Shown here in pieces: positions 32,795 through 40,199 of a stretch of DNA of 62,531 nucleotides (position 1 is the first letter of the stretch; each line of letters opens with the position of its first letter). The notes under the pieces are model-generated. The model made no database searches and was not told the DNA's origin. It saw only the letters and a list, made by a program, of their open reading frames with translations. The position numbers were made by a program, and so were the translations under genes. This DNA is from DATBDM01 sp036269915 (GTDB lineage Bacteria; Actinomycetota; Thermoleophilia; Solirubrobacterales; Solirubrobacteraceae): NCBI GenBank assembly GCA_036269915.1, contig DATBDM010000185.1, forward strand, positions 1 to 62,531, read 5' to 3'.

Positions 32795-33991
32795 GTGCTC
32801 TTCGATCCCGCCAGCCACGAGCCCCTGACCGACCGCCCCTGGAGCGTCTCGCGCGCGCAAGAGGCGATCCGGGCGATCGCCGAGGACGCGGAGGCGGCGT
32901 ACGACCCGGACGCGCTGTGGCCGGCGCATCCGCGCGACCTCGAGGGCGGTCCGCTGCCGGCCGTCGCCTCGCTCTACCTGGGCGCGAGCGGCGTGATCTG
33001 TGCGCTCGACGAGCTCGCGCGCGCGGGTGTCGTCGCGCCGCGGCGCGACTGGGCGCCGGTCGCCGCCGGGCTGCACGAGCGCTACCTGGCGTCGCCCGAC
33101 TTCCCCGAGAACACCGGGGGCGGGACGGTCCCATCGATGTGGATGGGGGAGGCGGGGATCCTGCTCGTCGCCCACCGGCTGGCGCCGCAGCGCGCGCAGG
33201 AGGACCGGCTGCTCGAGTGCGTGCGCGTCAACGCCGCCAACCCGACCTGGGAGCTGATGTGGGGCTCGCCCGGCACGATGCTGGCCGCACGCGCGATGCA
33301 CGACCGGACCGGCGACGCGCGCTGGGCGCAGGCGTGGCGCGAGTCGGCCGATCGCCTTTGGGATGCCTGGGCCGATCCCGTCTGGGTGCAGGACCTCTAC
33401 GGGAGCCGTGCGCGGTACGTCGGGCCGGCGCACGGGTTCGCCGGCAACGTGCTCGCGCTCGCGAGCGGTCCGCTGCTCGACGACGGCCGCCGCGCGGAGC
33501 TCGACCGCCGGGTCGCCGCCGTCGTGCTCGCGACCGCGCAGCGCGAGGGCGAGCTCGCCCAGTGGCCGCCGACGCTCGACCCGCCCAGGCGGCCCGGTCA
33601 GCCGATCCGCACGCAGTGGTGCCACGGCGCGCCGGGCATCGTCGCCTCGCTGGGGCGCGTCGGCGCCGGCGACGCGGCGTTCGGCGAGGTGCTGCTCGCG
33701 GGCGGGGAGCTGACGTGGCGCACCGGGCCGCTCGCGAAGGGTCCCGGGCTCTGCCACGGAACCGCCGGCAACGGCTACGCGTTGCTCAAGCTCTTCGAGC
33801 GCACGGGCGACGAGGCCTGGCTCGCCCGTGCCCGCGCCTTCGCGATGCACGCGGCCGAGCAGGTCGAGCGCGAGCGCGCGGCCCACGGCCGCGGTCGCTT
33901 CTCGCTGTGGACGGGCGACGTCGGCGTGGCGCTGTACCTGGCGAGCTGCCTGGCCGCGACCGCGGACGTGCCGACACTCGACCGGCTGTAG
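32795..33991 (+). CDS. LanC-like protein
   Basis: 398 residues of the alpha/alpha-barrel LanC/LanCL type. Zinc ligands appear as TQWCHGAPGIVASLG (Cys) near residue 275 and GLCHGTAGNGYALLKLF (Cys-His) near residue 315. The repeats MWMGEAGILLVAHRL and GSPGTMLAARAMHD carry the glycine-rich GxxG loops. In lanthipeptide clusters LanC forms thioether rings. Stand-alone LanC-like proteins instead resemble eukaryotic LanCL, which adds glutathione to dehydroamino acids in damaged proteins. No precursor peptide, LanB, LanM or transporter gene is present, so a housekeeping role is more likely. GTG 32795 lies 11 nt after the upstream stop; the tRNA-Sec gene lies just downstream on the other strand. Confidence 0.85.
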   Translation: MLFDPASHEPLTDRPWSVSRAQEAIRAIAEDAEAAYDPDALWPAHPRDLEGGPLPAVASLYLGASGVICALDELARAGVVAPRRDWAPVAAGLHERYLASPDFPENTGGGTVPSMWMGEAGILLVAHRLAPQRAQEDRLLECVRVNAANPTWELMWGSPGTMLAARAMHDRTGDARWAQAWRESADRLWDAWADPVWVQDLYGSRARYVGPAHGFAGNVLALASGPLLDDGRRAELDRRVAAVVLATAQREGELAQWPPTLDPPRRPGQPIRTQWCHGAPGIVASLGRVGAGDAAFGEVLLAGGELTWRTGPLAKGPGLCHGTAGNGYALLKLFERTGDEAWLARARAFAMHAAEQVERERAAHGRGRFSLWTGDVGVALYLASCLAATADVPTLDRL

Positions 33992-34003
33992 CGGTCGGCG
34001 GGA

Positions 34004-34096
34004 CGGAGCGGCGCTGGAATCGAACCAACCCACCGTGGGGCTGCCACGGCTCACCGGTTTTGAAGACCGGCTGGGGCACCAGCCCCGGGCCGCTCC
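34004..34096 (-). tRNA. selC: Selenocysteine tRNA (anticodon UCA)
   Basis: The minus strand folds into a complete tRNA-Sec. An 8-bp acceptor stem (GGAGCGGC at 34096-34089 with GCCGCTCC at 34012-34005) is followed by an extended D arm with a GGGGC/GCCCC stem. The anticodon arm is CCGGT-CTTCAAA-ACCGG with anticodon TCA (34063-34061). A long variable arm has a CCGTGG/CCACGG stem. The T arm is 5 bp, GTTGG-TTCGATT-CCAGC, and discriminator G73 is at 34004. The 8+5 acceptor/T stack and the long extra arm are diagnostic for bacterial tRNA-Sec. CCA is not encoded. A TAGGTT hexamer sits 6 nt before the 5' end. Confidence 0.97.
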
Positions 34097-34102
34097 GCGG
34101 TC

Positions 34103-34108
34103 AACCTA
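34103..34108 (-). promoter_or_regulatory. -10 element of selC
   Basis: TAGGTT on the minus strand is followed by exactly 6 nt and then the mature 5' end of tRNA-Sec, so transcription may begin at or next to G1. Confidence 0.55.
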
Positions 34109-34132
34109 CCGCCGTCGTGTGGCGAGCTTGCT

Positions 34133-34153
34133 TGTGGCACACCACGTGCTACA
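34133..34153. promoter_or_regulatory. Imperfect palindromic operator before the RHH gene
   Basis: TGTGGCAC and GTGCTACA are 8-bp inverted arms (one G/T mismatch) around a 5-nt spacer. TACAGC, a likely -10, overlaps the right arm and lies 6 nt before ATG 34162. Position and symmetry fit autoregulation by the ribbon-helix-helix protein. Confidence 0.5.
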
Positions 34154-34161
34154 GCCGTCGC

Positions 34162-34344
34162 ATGGCTTCTCGCGTGGTCCGCGCCCGGCTCGACGATGCC
34201 TCCGAGCCGGCCCTCGCGGCGTTGATGCGCGAAGGCCGCAACGAGTCCGAGGCAGTCCGCACGGCGCTGATCGAGGCGGGCCACCTCGCCCCGGACGAGC
34301 AACGCGCAGTCGACGATGTCCTCGAACTCGTGCTCGGGCTGTAG
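34162..34344 (+). CDS. Ribbon-helix-helix (antitoxin-like) small protein without a toxin partner
   Basis: 60 residues. ASRVVRARLDDASEPALAAL gives the short beta strand and first helix, and MREGRNESEAVRTALIEAGH gives the NESEAVR turn and second helix typical of the RHH (Arc/MetJ/VapB) fold. The C-terminal 15 residues are acidic and leucine-rich (AVDDVLELVLGL), where antitoxins usually contact their toxin. No toxin gene follows: the next gene, 33 nt downstream, is a dehydrogenase. It is either an orphan antitoxin or a simple DNA-binding repressor. The palindrome just upstream is its likely operator. Confidence 0.75.
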   Translation: MASRVVRARLDDASEPALAALMREGRNESEAVRTALIEAGHLAPDEQRAVDDVLELVLGL

Positions 34345-34377
34345 TCGAGCACGCCGCTCGGGGTAGGAGCGCTCGCG

Positions 34378-35280
34378 ATGGCTCCCACGATCGCGATCCT
34401 CCCCGAGCCCACGGATGCCTTCGCCGCCGCCGTCGCGGCCGGCGGCGGTGAGGTCGGCCCGCTCGACGCCGCCGACGGCGTGATCTGGCTCGACCGCGCC
34501 CCGCTCCCCGACGATCTGCCCGACCGCGTGCGCTGGATCCAGCTGCCCGCCGCGGGCGTCGAGCGCTGGGTCGGCTCGCTGCCCGACGGGCCGGTCGTGA
34601 CCTCGATGGCCGGCGCCTTCGCCCAGCCGGTCGCCGAGCACGCGCTCGGCCTCGTGCTCGCCGGGCTGCACCGGATCGGCGACGCGGCGCGGGCGCGGGA
34701 GTGGGACGACGACCTGCGCGAACGCACGCGCAGCATCGAGGGCCGGACCGTCGCGATCGTCGGCGCCGGCGGCATCGGCCGCGCGCTGATCGCGATGCTC
34801 ACGCCGCTCGGCGCGCATGTGATCGCGGTCACCCGTCGCGGCAATCCGGTCGACGGCGCGGACGAGACGCTGGCCGCCGACCGCACCGGCGAGGCGCTCG
34901 AGCGCGCCGACGTCGTCGTCCTCGCCGCCCCCGCGACGCCGGGAGCGCCACCGCTGATCGGTACGGAGGAGCTCGCCCGCATGCGCCAGGATGCGTGGCT
35001 GGTCAACGTCGGCCGCGGCTCGCTCGTCGACACCGACGCGCTCGTGCAGGCGCTCCAGGCCGGCCGCCTCGGCGGCGCTGCGCTCGACGTCACCGAGCCC
35101 GAGCCGCTGCCCGCGGGCCACCCGCTCTGGTCGCATCCCGACGTCCTCATCACCCCGCACGTCGCCACTGCGCCCGAGGCCGAGGTCCGCCACGCGGCGG
35201 AGCGCATCCGCGCCAACGTCGAGCGCTTCGCGAATGGAGAGGAGCTGCTGGGGATCGTCGACCGCGCCGCCGGCTACTAG
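34378..35280 (+). CDS. D-isomer-specific 2-hydroxyacid dehydrogenase family protein
   Basis: 300 residues. The NAD-binding loop is VAIVGAGGIGRALIAML near residue 122. Catalytic residues are all in place: Arg in WLVNVGRGSLVDTDALV, Glu in LDVTEPEPLPAGHPLW and His in VLITPHVAT. The N-terminal substrate domain is short, as in glyoxylate/hydroxypyruvate-reductase-like members. It reduces a 2-keto acid to the D-2-hydroxy acid with NAD(P)H; the substrate is not clear. It starts 33 nt after the RHH gene, and TAGGAG 8 nt before the ATG may be its own -10. Confidence 0.9.
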   Translation: MAPTIAILPEPTDAFAAAVAAGGGEVGPLDAADGVIWLDRAPLPDDLPDRVRWIQLPAAGVERWVGSLPDGPVVTSMAGAFAQPVAEHALGLVLAGLHRIGDAARAREWDDDLRERTRSIEGRTVAIVGAGGIGRALIAMLTPLGAHVIAVTRRGNPVDGADETLAADRTGEALERADVVVLAAPATPGAPPLIGTEELARMRQDAWLVNVGRGSLVDTDALVQALQAGRLGGAALDVTEPEPLPAGHPLWSHPDVLITPHVATAPEAEVRHAAERIRANVERFANGEELLGIVDRAAGY

Positions 35281-35341
35281 GCCTGCTCCCACCGATTCTC
35301 GCGGCGCCTCGCCACCGTGGCCGTTCGCCAGAGGCGCCGAG

Positions 35342-36220
35342 TCATCCACGATGATCGGTGCGACCAGTCCCCGACCACAGATGCTGCGCCGCGTAGGCGC
35401 GCAGCGGTCGCCAGGCCTCGGCGAGCGCGAGCGCGGCGCGCGGCGAGCCGTCGCGCCCGAGGCGCTCGAGCGCTCGGCGCAGGCCGAGGTCGGCAGCGGG
35501 GAACGCGTCGTGGTCGCCCAGCCCGCGCATGCGCACGTAGTCGGCGGTCCAGGGCCCGATGCCGGGGAGGGCGAGCAGCTGCGCGCCCACCGTCTCCGGG
35601 TCGGCGCCCGGCGACAGATCGACGTCGCCGGCCGCGAGCGCCGCCGCCAGGCCGACGATCGCCCGCCCGCGCGAGCGCGGCATCGGCAGCATCGCCGGGT
35701 CGGCCGCGGCGAGCGCCTGCGGGGCCGGGAAGGCGTGGGCGATCGTTCCGACCGGGACCGCGAGCCGCTCGCCGTGCTCCGCGGCGAGCCGCCCCGCCAC
35801 GGTCGCGGCGCCGGCGACGGAGACCTGCTGGCCGATCACCGCCCGCACGGCCAGCTCGGCGGGATCGGTCGTGCCGGGGAGCCGCAGCCCGGGACGCGCG
35901 CGGACCAGCGGCCCGACCACGGGCGCGTCGCCGAGGACGGCGAGCACCGCGGCCGGGTCGAGCTCTAGGTCGAGCAGCGCGGCGCAGCGGCGCACCGCCT
36001 CGTCGACGTCGCGCGGGTCGGCGCCCCACAGGCGCATGCGGACGCCGTCCTCGCCGGGCGCGAGGCCCGCGACGGCAGCGCCGTGGGGGAGCCGCAGCGC
36101 ACGGCGATACTCGCCGTCCTCGATTGCCTCGACGCCGGGGATCGCCCGCGCCGAGACGTGCGCGAGCAGTCCCGCGGCGTCGAACGGCGGGCGGGCGGGC
36201 AGCCGCAGCTCGGTCGTCAC
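35342..36220 (-). CDS. alkA: DNA-3-methyladenine glycosylase II
   Basis: 292 residues. The N-terminal AlkA_N-like domain (TELRLPARPPFDAAGLLAHV) precedes the HhH-GPD domain. IGQQVSVAGAATVAGRLAAE, LLALPGIGPWTADYVRMRGL and the catalytic Asp in DAFPAADLGLRRALERLG are all present. It removes alkylated purines from DNA. There is no Ada-type N-terminus. GTG 36220 overlaps the ogt stop (GTGA), so both alkylation-repair proteins come from one message. Confidence 0.93.
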   Translation of the reverse strand: MTTELRLPARPPFDAAGLLAHVSARAIPGVEAIEDGEYRRALRLPHGAAVAGLAPGEDGVRMRLWGADPRDVDEAVRRCAALLDLELDPAAVLAVLGDAPVVGPLVRARPGLRLPGTTDPAELAVRAVIGQQVSVAGAATVAGRLAAEHGERLAVPVGTIAHAFPAPQALAAADPAMLPMPRSRGRAIVGLAAALAAGDVDLSPGADPETVGAQLLALPGIGPWTADYVRMRGLGDHDAFPAADLGLRRALERLGRDGSPRAALALAEAWRPLRAYAAQHLWSGTGRTDHRG

Positions 36221-36699
36221 ACGCCGACGGGGAGCGGCCGCGCGCCGCGTTCGAGCGCGAGCAGCCCGGCCTTGCGGTCGATCCCGTAGGCGTAGCCCGT
36301 GAGCGCGCCGCGTGCCCCGACGACGCGGTGGCAGGGGATCACGATGGCGATCGGGTTGCGGCCGTTGGCGGCGCCGACCGCACGGGCGGCCGTCGGGACG
36401 CCGAGCTGCGCCGCGAGCTCGCCGTACGTCGCCGTCTCGCCGTGGCCGATCGCGGAGACCAGCGCCCACACGCGCTCGTGGAACGGGGTCCCGACCGGCG
36501 CGAGGGGGAGGTCGAACGTGGTCCGCTCGCCGGCGAAGTAGGCCGCGAGCTGGTCGCTCGCCTCGGCCAGCAGGCCGGTGGGCGGCGCGCCGGAGGGCTC
36601 GGCGTACTCGGCGAAGGCGAGCTCGCGCAGGCCCACGTCATCGGCGCGCAGCCGGATCGGGCCGAAGGGGGAGGGGAGGATCGTCTGCTGCATGACCAT
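36217..36699 (-). CDS. ogt: Methylated-DNA-[protein]-cysteine S-methyltransferase
   Basis: 160 residues. The C-terminal active-site domain is complete: GTPFHERVWALVSAIGHGET, TYGELAAQLGVPTAARAVG and AIVIPCHRVVG, with the acceptor Cys in PCHRV. It takes methyl groups from O6-methylguanine once per molecule. It is translationally coupled to alkA. Two ATGs (36699 and 36693) are possible; a TAGCGT hexamer lies 10 nt before the first. Confidence 0.95.
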   Translation of the reverse strand: MVMQQTILPSPFGPIRLRADDVGLRELAFAEYAEPSGAPPTGLLAEASDQLAAYFAGERTTFDLPLAPVGTPFHERVWALVSAIGHGETATYGELAAQLGVPTAARAVGAANGRNPIAIVIPCHRVVGARGALTGYAYGIDRKAGLLALERGARPLPVGV

Positions 36700-36709
36700 C
36701 AGACGGCCG

Positions 36710-36715
36710 ACGCTA
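36710..36715 (-). promoter_or_regulatory. -10 element of the ogt-alkA operon
   Basis: TAGCGT on the minus strand lies 10 nt before ATG 36699. No Shine-Dalgarno sequence is visible. Confidence 0.5.
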
Positions 36716-36804
36716 CGGATCCGTGAGGCGGATGAGCGTTCTTTCATCTTCTGGTCCTTACAGTCCGCGCCACTTCGATCCCGCAGGGGGAAAGGGAGGG
36801 CGTC

Positions 36805-37974
36805 TTGGAACGACGCATGAAGAATGCAGCCGCGGTGGGGGCCGCGGCGCTGGTCGCGCTGCTCGCGACCGGCTCGGCCGCACAGGCGAAGTCGCACGAG
36901 CGGGTCTGTCCCGCGGCGCGGAACGGCACGAGCGCGGCGTGCTCGGCCGAGGTCGTGACCGACGCGAGGGGCAAGCCGGCCGCCACCACGGCGCCCGCCG
37001 GCTACGGCCCGTCGGATCTGCGCAGCGCCTACGCGCTGCCGTCGTCGGGAGGCGCGGGCCAGACCGTCGCCATCGTCGACGCCTACGACGATCCGACCAC
37101 CGCGTCGGACCTCACCGTCTACCGGTCGCAGTACGGGCTGAGCTCGTGCACGACCGCCAACGGCTGCTTCCGCAAGGTCAACCAGACCGGCGGCACCACG
37201 CCGCCGCGCGCCAACGCGGGCTGGGCGCAGGAGATCTCGCTCGACGTCGACATGGCCTCGGCGATCTGCCCGAACTGTCACATCCTGCTCGTCGAGGCGA
37301 ACTCGTCGGCGTTCACCGACCTCGCGGCGGCGGAGGACACCGCCGCGAACCTCGGCGCGAGCACGATCTCGAACTCCTACGGCGGGTCGGAGTTCTCGCA
37401 GGAGACCAGCGCGCTCTACGGGGGCCACTACGACCACAAGGGCATCCCGATCACGGTGTCCTCGGGCGACGCGGGCTACGGGACCGAGTTCCCGGCGTCC
37501 TCGCCCTACGTGACCGCGGTCGGCGGCACCACGCTCACCCGCGCTTCCAACGCGCGCGGCTGGACGGAGACCGCCTGGTCGGGCGCCGGCTCGGGCTGCT
37601 CGTCCTATGTCGCCAAGCCCTCGTGGCAGCACGACACGGGCTGCGCGCGCCGCACCGTCGCCGACGTGTCGGCGGTCGCCAACCCGAGCACGGGCGTGGC
37701 CGTCTACGACTCGACGGCCTACCAGGGCTCGAGGGGCTGGCTGCGGTTCGGTGGCACGAGCGTCTCGGCGCCGATCGTCGCGAGCGTCTACGCGCTGGCC
37801 GGCAACGGCGCGTCGACGACCTACGGCTCCTATCCCTACAGCCACACCACGGCGCTCAACGACGTCGTCGGTGGCTCCAACGGCTCCTGCTCGGTGCAGT
37901 ACCTCTGCACCGCCGTCGCCGGCTTCGACGGCCCGACGGGCCTCGGCACGCCGAAGGGCACGGGCGCCTTCTAG
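36805..37974 (+). CDS. Secreted S53 (sedolisin-like) peptidase without a long propeptide
   Basis: 389 residues. After a signal peptide (AAAVGAAALVALLATGSAAQA, residues about 8-28) the protein runs almost directly into the catalytic domain. WAQEISLDVDMASAICPNC carries the Glu and Asp of the sedolisin triad (ExxxD). ITVSSGDAGYG holds the oxyanion Asp and RFGGTSVSAPIVASVYAL the nucleophilic Ser. Classical sedolisins have a propeptide of roughly 180 residues; only about 35 residues separate signal and domain here. TTG 36805 has GGGAGGG 4 nt upstream and fits the charged signal start; ATG 36817 is the alternative. Likely role: extracellular protein breakdown, possibly at acid pH. Confidence 0.85.
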   Translation: MERRMKNAAAVGAAALVALLATGSAAQAKSHERVCPAARNGTSAACSAEVVTDARGKPAATTAPAGYGPSDLRSAYALPSSGGAGQTVAIVDAYDDPTTASDLTVYRSQYGLSSCTTANGCFRKVNQTGGTTPPRANAGWAQEISLDVDMASAICPNCHILLVEANSSAFTDLAAAEDTAANLGASTISNSYGGSEFSQETSALYGGHYDHKGIPITVSSGDAGYGTEFPASSPYVTAVGGTTLTRASNARGWTETAWSGAGSGCSSYVAKPSWQHDTGCARRTVADVSAVANPSTGVAVYDSTAYQGSRGWLRFGGTSVSAPIVASVYALAGNGASTTYGSYPYSHTTALNDVVGGSNGSCSVQYLCTAVAGFDGPTGLGTPKGTGAF

Positions 37975-37995
37975 GCAGACGCCGTCCCGGGCGGG

Positions 37996-38001
37996 TAGCG
38001 T
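37996..38001 (+). promoter_or_regulatory. -10 element of the P450 gene (leaderless)
   Basis: TAGCGT lies 6 nt before ATG 38008. Confidence 0.55.
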
Positions 38002-38007
38002 CGGTGT

Positions 38008-39267
38008 ATGACGCTCCCGCCCGGGCCCCGGCTGCCGGTCGCGCTACAGACCCTCGGCTGGGTCGCGCGGCCCGGCCCGTGGCTCGAGCGGCTGCGCGAC
38101 CGCTACGGCGACGCCTTCACGCTCAAGCTCGCCCACGAGGGCACATGGGTGATGCTCTCGGATCCCGAGGCCGTCAAGCAGGTCTTCACGGGCGACCCCG
38201 CGCTGCTGCACGCCGGCGAGGCCAACGCGATCCTGCGCCCGATGCTCGGGCCGCGCTCGGTGCTGCTGCTCGACGGCCGGGCACACCTGTCCCAGCGCAA
38301 GCTGATGCTGCCCGCCTTCCACGGCGAGCGGATGGCCGCCTACGCCGGGCTGATCACCGAGGCCGCCGAGCGCGAGGTCGCCTCGTGGCCCGCGGGCACC
38401 GTCGTCGCGGTCCGCCCGCGCATGCAGGCGCTGACGCTCGACATCGTCATGCGCGCGATCTTCGGCTCGCGCGACCAGCGGCTCAAGGACGCGCTCGGGC
38501 GGATGCTCGACTGGTCGATGGACCCGCGCAAGATGCTGCGCGTCGTCGTCTCGGGACCGGACCGGATCGAGCGCACGGGCTTCTTCGACCCTGCGATGCG
38601 ACCGGTCGAGGAGCAGCTGCGCGCGCAGATCCACCGGCGCCGGGCGGATCCCGGCGAGGACGTCCTCTCGCTGCTCGTGCAGGCGCGCCACGACGACGGT
38701 GAGCCGATGTCCGACGCGGAGATCCGCGACGAGCTGCTGACCCTGCTGGTCGCCGGCCACGAGACCACCGCGACCGCGCTGTCGTGGGCGCTCGAGCGCC
38801 TCGCCCGCCATCCCGTCGCGTGGGAGCGCCTGCGCGAAGGCGACGAGGACTACCTGGACGCCGTCATCAAGGAGACCCTGCGGCTGCGCCCCGTGCTCCC
38901 GATCGTCCTGCGCAGGCTCCAGCAGCCGATGGAGATCGGCGGCTGGGAGCTGCCGGCCGGGGTCTCGGTGGCGCCCTGCATCCACCTCGTCCACCGGCGC
39001 CCGGACGTCTACCCCGAGCCGCACGCCTTCCGCCCGGAGCGCTTCCTCGAGCGTCCGGCCGGCACCTACACCTGGATCCCGTTCGGCGGCGGCGTCCGCC
39101 GCTGCCTCGGCGCGAGCTTCGCGCTACTCGAGATGAAGCTGGTCCTGCGCGCCGTCGCCGCCGGCGTCGAGCGCCTCGTCCCCGACCGGCCGGAGTCCGA
39201 GCCGGTCACGCGCCGGTCGATCACGCTCGTCCCAGGCCGCGAGGGTCGCGTGGTCGTGAGCGCCTAG
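38008..39267 (+). CDS. Cytochrome P450
   Basis: 419 residues. The I-helix oxygen-binding motif is LVAGHETTATALSWALERL, the K-helix ExxR is in KETLRLRPVLP, and the heme loop PFGGGVRRCLGASFA carries ligand Cys366. The N-terminus has no membrane anchor, so it is a soluble bacterial P450 needing ferredoxin and reductase partners. The 7Fe ferredoxin at 52.3 kb could be one but is not linked. The sequence style (PPGPRLPVALQTLGW, PEPHAFRPERFLERP) resembles CYP families that also occur in eukaryotes, such as CYP102/CYP110-like groups. Substrate unknown. It converges with the YhaM-like gene in a shared CTAG. Confidence 0.93.
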   Translation: MTLPPGPRLPVALQTLGWVARPGPWLERLRDRYGDAFTLKLAHEGTWVMLSDPEAVKQVFTGDPALLHAGEANAILRPMLGPRSVLLLDGRAHLSQRKLMLPAFHGERMAAYAGLITEAAEREVASWPAGTVVAVRPRMQALTLDIVMRAIFGSRDQRLKDALGRMLDWSMDPRKMLRVVVSGPDRIERTGFFDPAMRPVEEQLRAQIHRRRADPGEDVLSLLVQARHDDGEPMSDAEIRDELLTLLVAGHETTATALSWALERLARHPVAWERLREGDEDYLDAVIKETLRLRPVLPIVLRRLQQPMEIGGWELPAGVSVAPCIHLVHRRPDVYPEPHAFRPERFLERPAGTYTWIPFGGGVRRCLGASFALLEMKLVLRAVAAGVERLVPDRPESEPVTRRSITLVPGREGRVVVSA

Positions 39268-40145
39268 TTCGGCAGTCCGTGCTCGAGCGCGCCCTTGACG
39301 CTCGCGTCGAGCGCGTTGAGACGGTAGAGCGCGAGCGCCTCCGCGGAGCCGAAGCGCCGCCCCGGTGCGCTGTCGGGCCCGTGGTGGCAGAGGATGCAGT
39401 GCGCGAGCGCGAGCCGGCGCTCGGATGACATCGCCGTCGCGTGCGCGTCGACGATCTGCTGGCCGAGGACGACGTGTCCGAGCAGCCGGCCCTCGTCGGT
39501 GAGCGCGATCTCCGCGCCGTAGGAGAACTCCCGCGTCTTCCCGAGGTCGTGGACGAGCGCGGCGCAGATCAGCAGGTCGGAGTTCAGCCGGGGGTGCAGC
39601 TGGCACGCCTCGAGCGCGAGCGTGCCGACGGCGACCGTGTGCTCGAGCAGGCCGCCGAGGTAGGCGTGGTGCCCGCCGCGGGTGCAGGGCGCGCGCCGCA
39701 GCTCGGCGCGCAGGGGCTCGTCGGCGAGCACGCGCTCGAGCAGCCCGGCGTACTCGCGGTCGTGGACCTCGCGCGCCAGGTGCTCGAGGAAGCCCTCGAG
39801 CTCGTCGACGTCGCGGTAGGCGACCGGCAGGAAGGCGGCGGGATCGGCCGCCTCGGCGCGCGCGATCGCGCGGACCTCGACCTGCAGCTCGTCGCGGAAG
39901 CGTTCGACGCGCCCGCGCACGCGCACGAGGTCGCCGCGCTCGAAGCGGCCGGCGAGCAGGTCGGCGTCGCGGAACGCGCGGCCCTGGATGGCGCCGGTGC
40001 GGTCGCGCAGCTCGAGCGCCAGATAGGGCGTGCCCGAGCGGGCGGTCAGGCGGTCCTTGCGCGAGCAGGCGAAGACCGCGTCGACGTCGTCGCCGGCGCG
40101 CAGGCCGGCGACGGTTGGCTCGGAGTCGGCCTGCACCGCGGTCAC
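39264..40145 (-). CDS. YhaM-like 3'-5' exoribonuclease (OB-fold plus HD domain)
   Basis: 293 residues. Residues about 10-90 form an OB-fold nucleic-acid domain (YLALELRDRTGAIQGRAF, GDLVRVRGRVERFRDELQ). From residue 150 an HD phosphohydrolase domain follows: HHAYLGGLLEHTVAVG, CAALVHDLGKTREFSYG with the HD pair, and HCILCHHGPD. This is the architecture of Bacillus YhaM/CBF1 nucleases that trim RNA and DNA 3' ends. GTG 40145 is used; the frame extends to 40178 without better support. A plus-strand -10 for the PAC2 gene lies 42 nt away. Confidence 0.85.
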   Translation of the reverse strand: MTAVQADSEPTVAGLRAGDDVDAVFACSRKDRLTARSGTPYLALELRDRTGAIQGRAFRDADLLAGRFERGDLVRVRGRVERFRDELQVEVRAIARAEAADPAAFLPVAYRDVDELEGFLEHLAREVHDREYAGLLERVLADEPLRAELRRAPCTRGGHHAYLGGLLEHTVAVGTLALEACQLHPRLNSDLLICAALVHDLGKTREFSYGAEIALTDEGRLLGHVVLGQQIVDAHATAMSSERRLALAHCILCHHGPDSAPGRRFGSAEALALYRLNALDASVKGALEHGLPN

Positions 40146-40186
40146 GCCGAGTGATGATGGTCGCCGGCGCGGACGCACCGACTCGC

Positions 40187-40192
40187 TACCGT
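40187..40192 (+). promoter_or_regulatory. -10 element of the PAC2 gene (leaderless)
   Basis: TACCGT lies 7 nt before ATG 40200. It overlaps an in-frame GTG at 40191, so the ATG is the better start. Confidence 0.55.
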
Positions 40193-40199
40193 GAAACGG

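Noticed and set aside
32520..33991. Lanthipeptide biosynthetic cluster around the LanC-like gene
   Set aside because: No precursor with a Ser/Thr/Cys core, no LanB/LanM, no protease or exporter. The 87-residue neighbour looks like a folded protein.
34133..34344. Complete toxin-antitoxin pair
   Set aside because: Only the RHH protein is present; the downstream gene is a clear 2-hydroxyacid dehydrogenase with its own catalytic residues.
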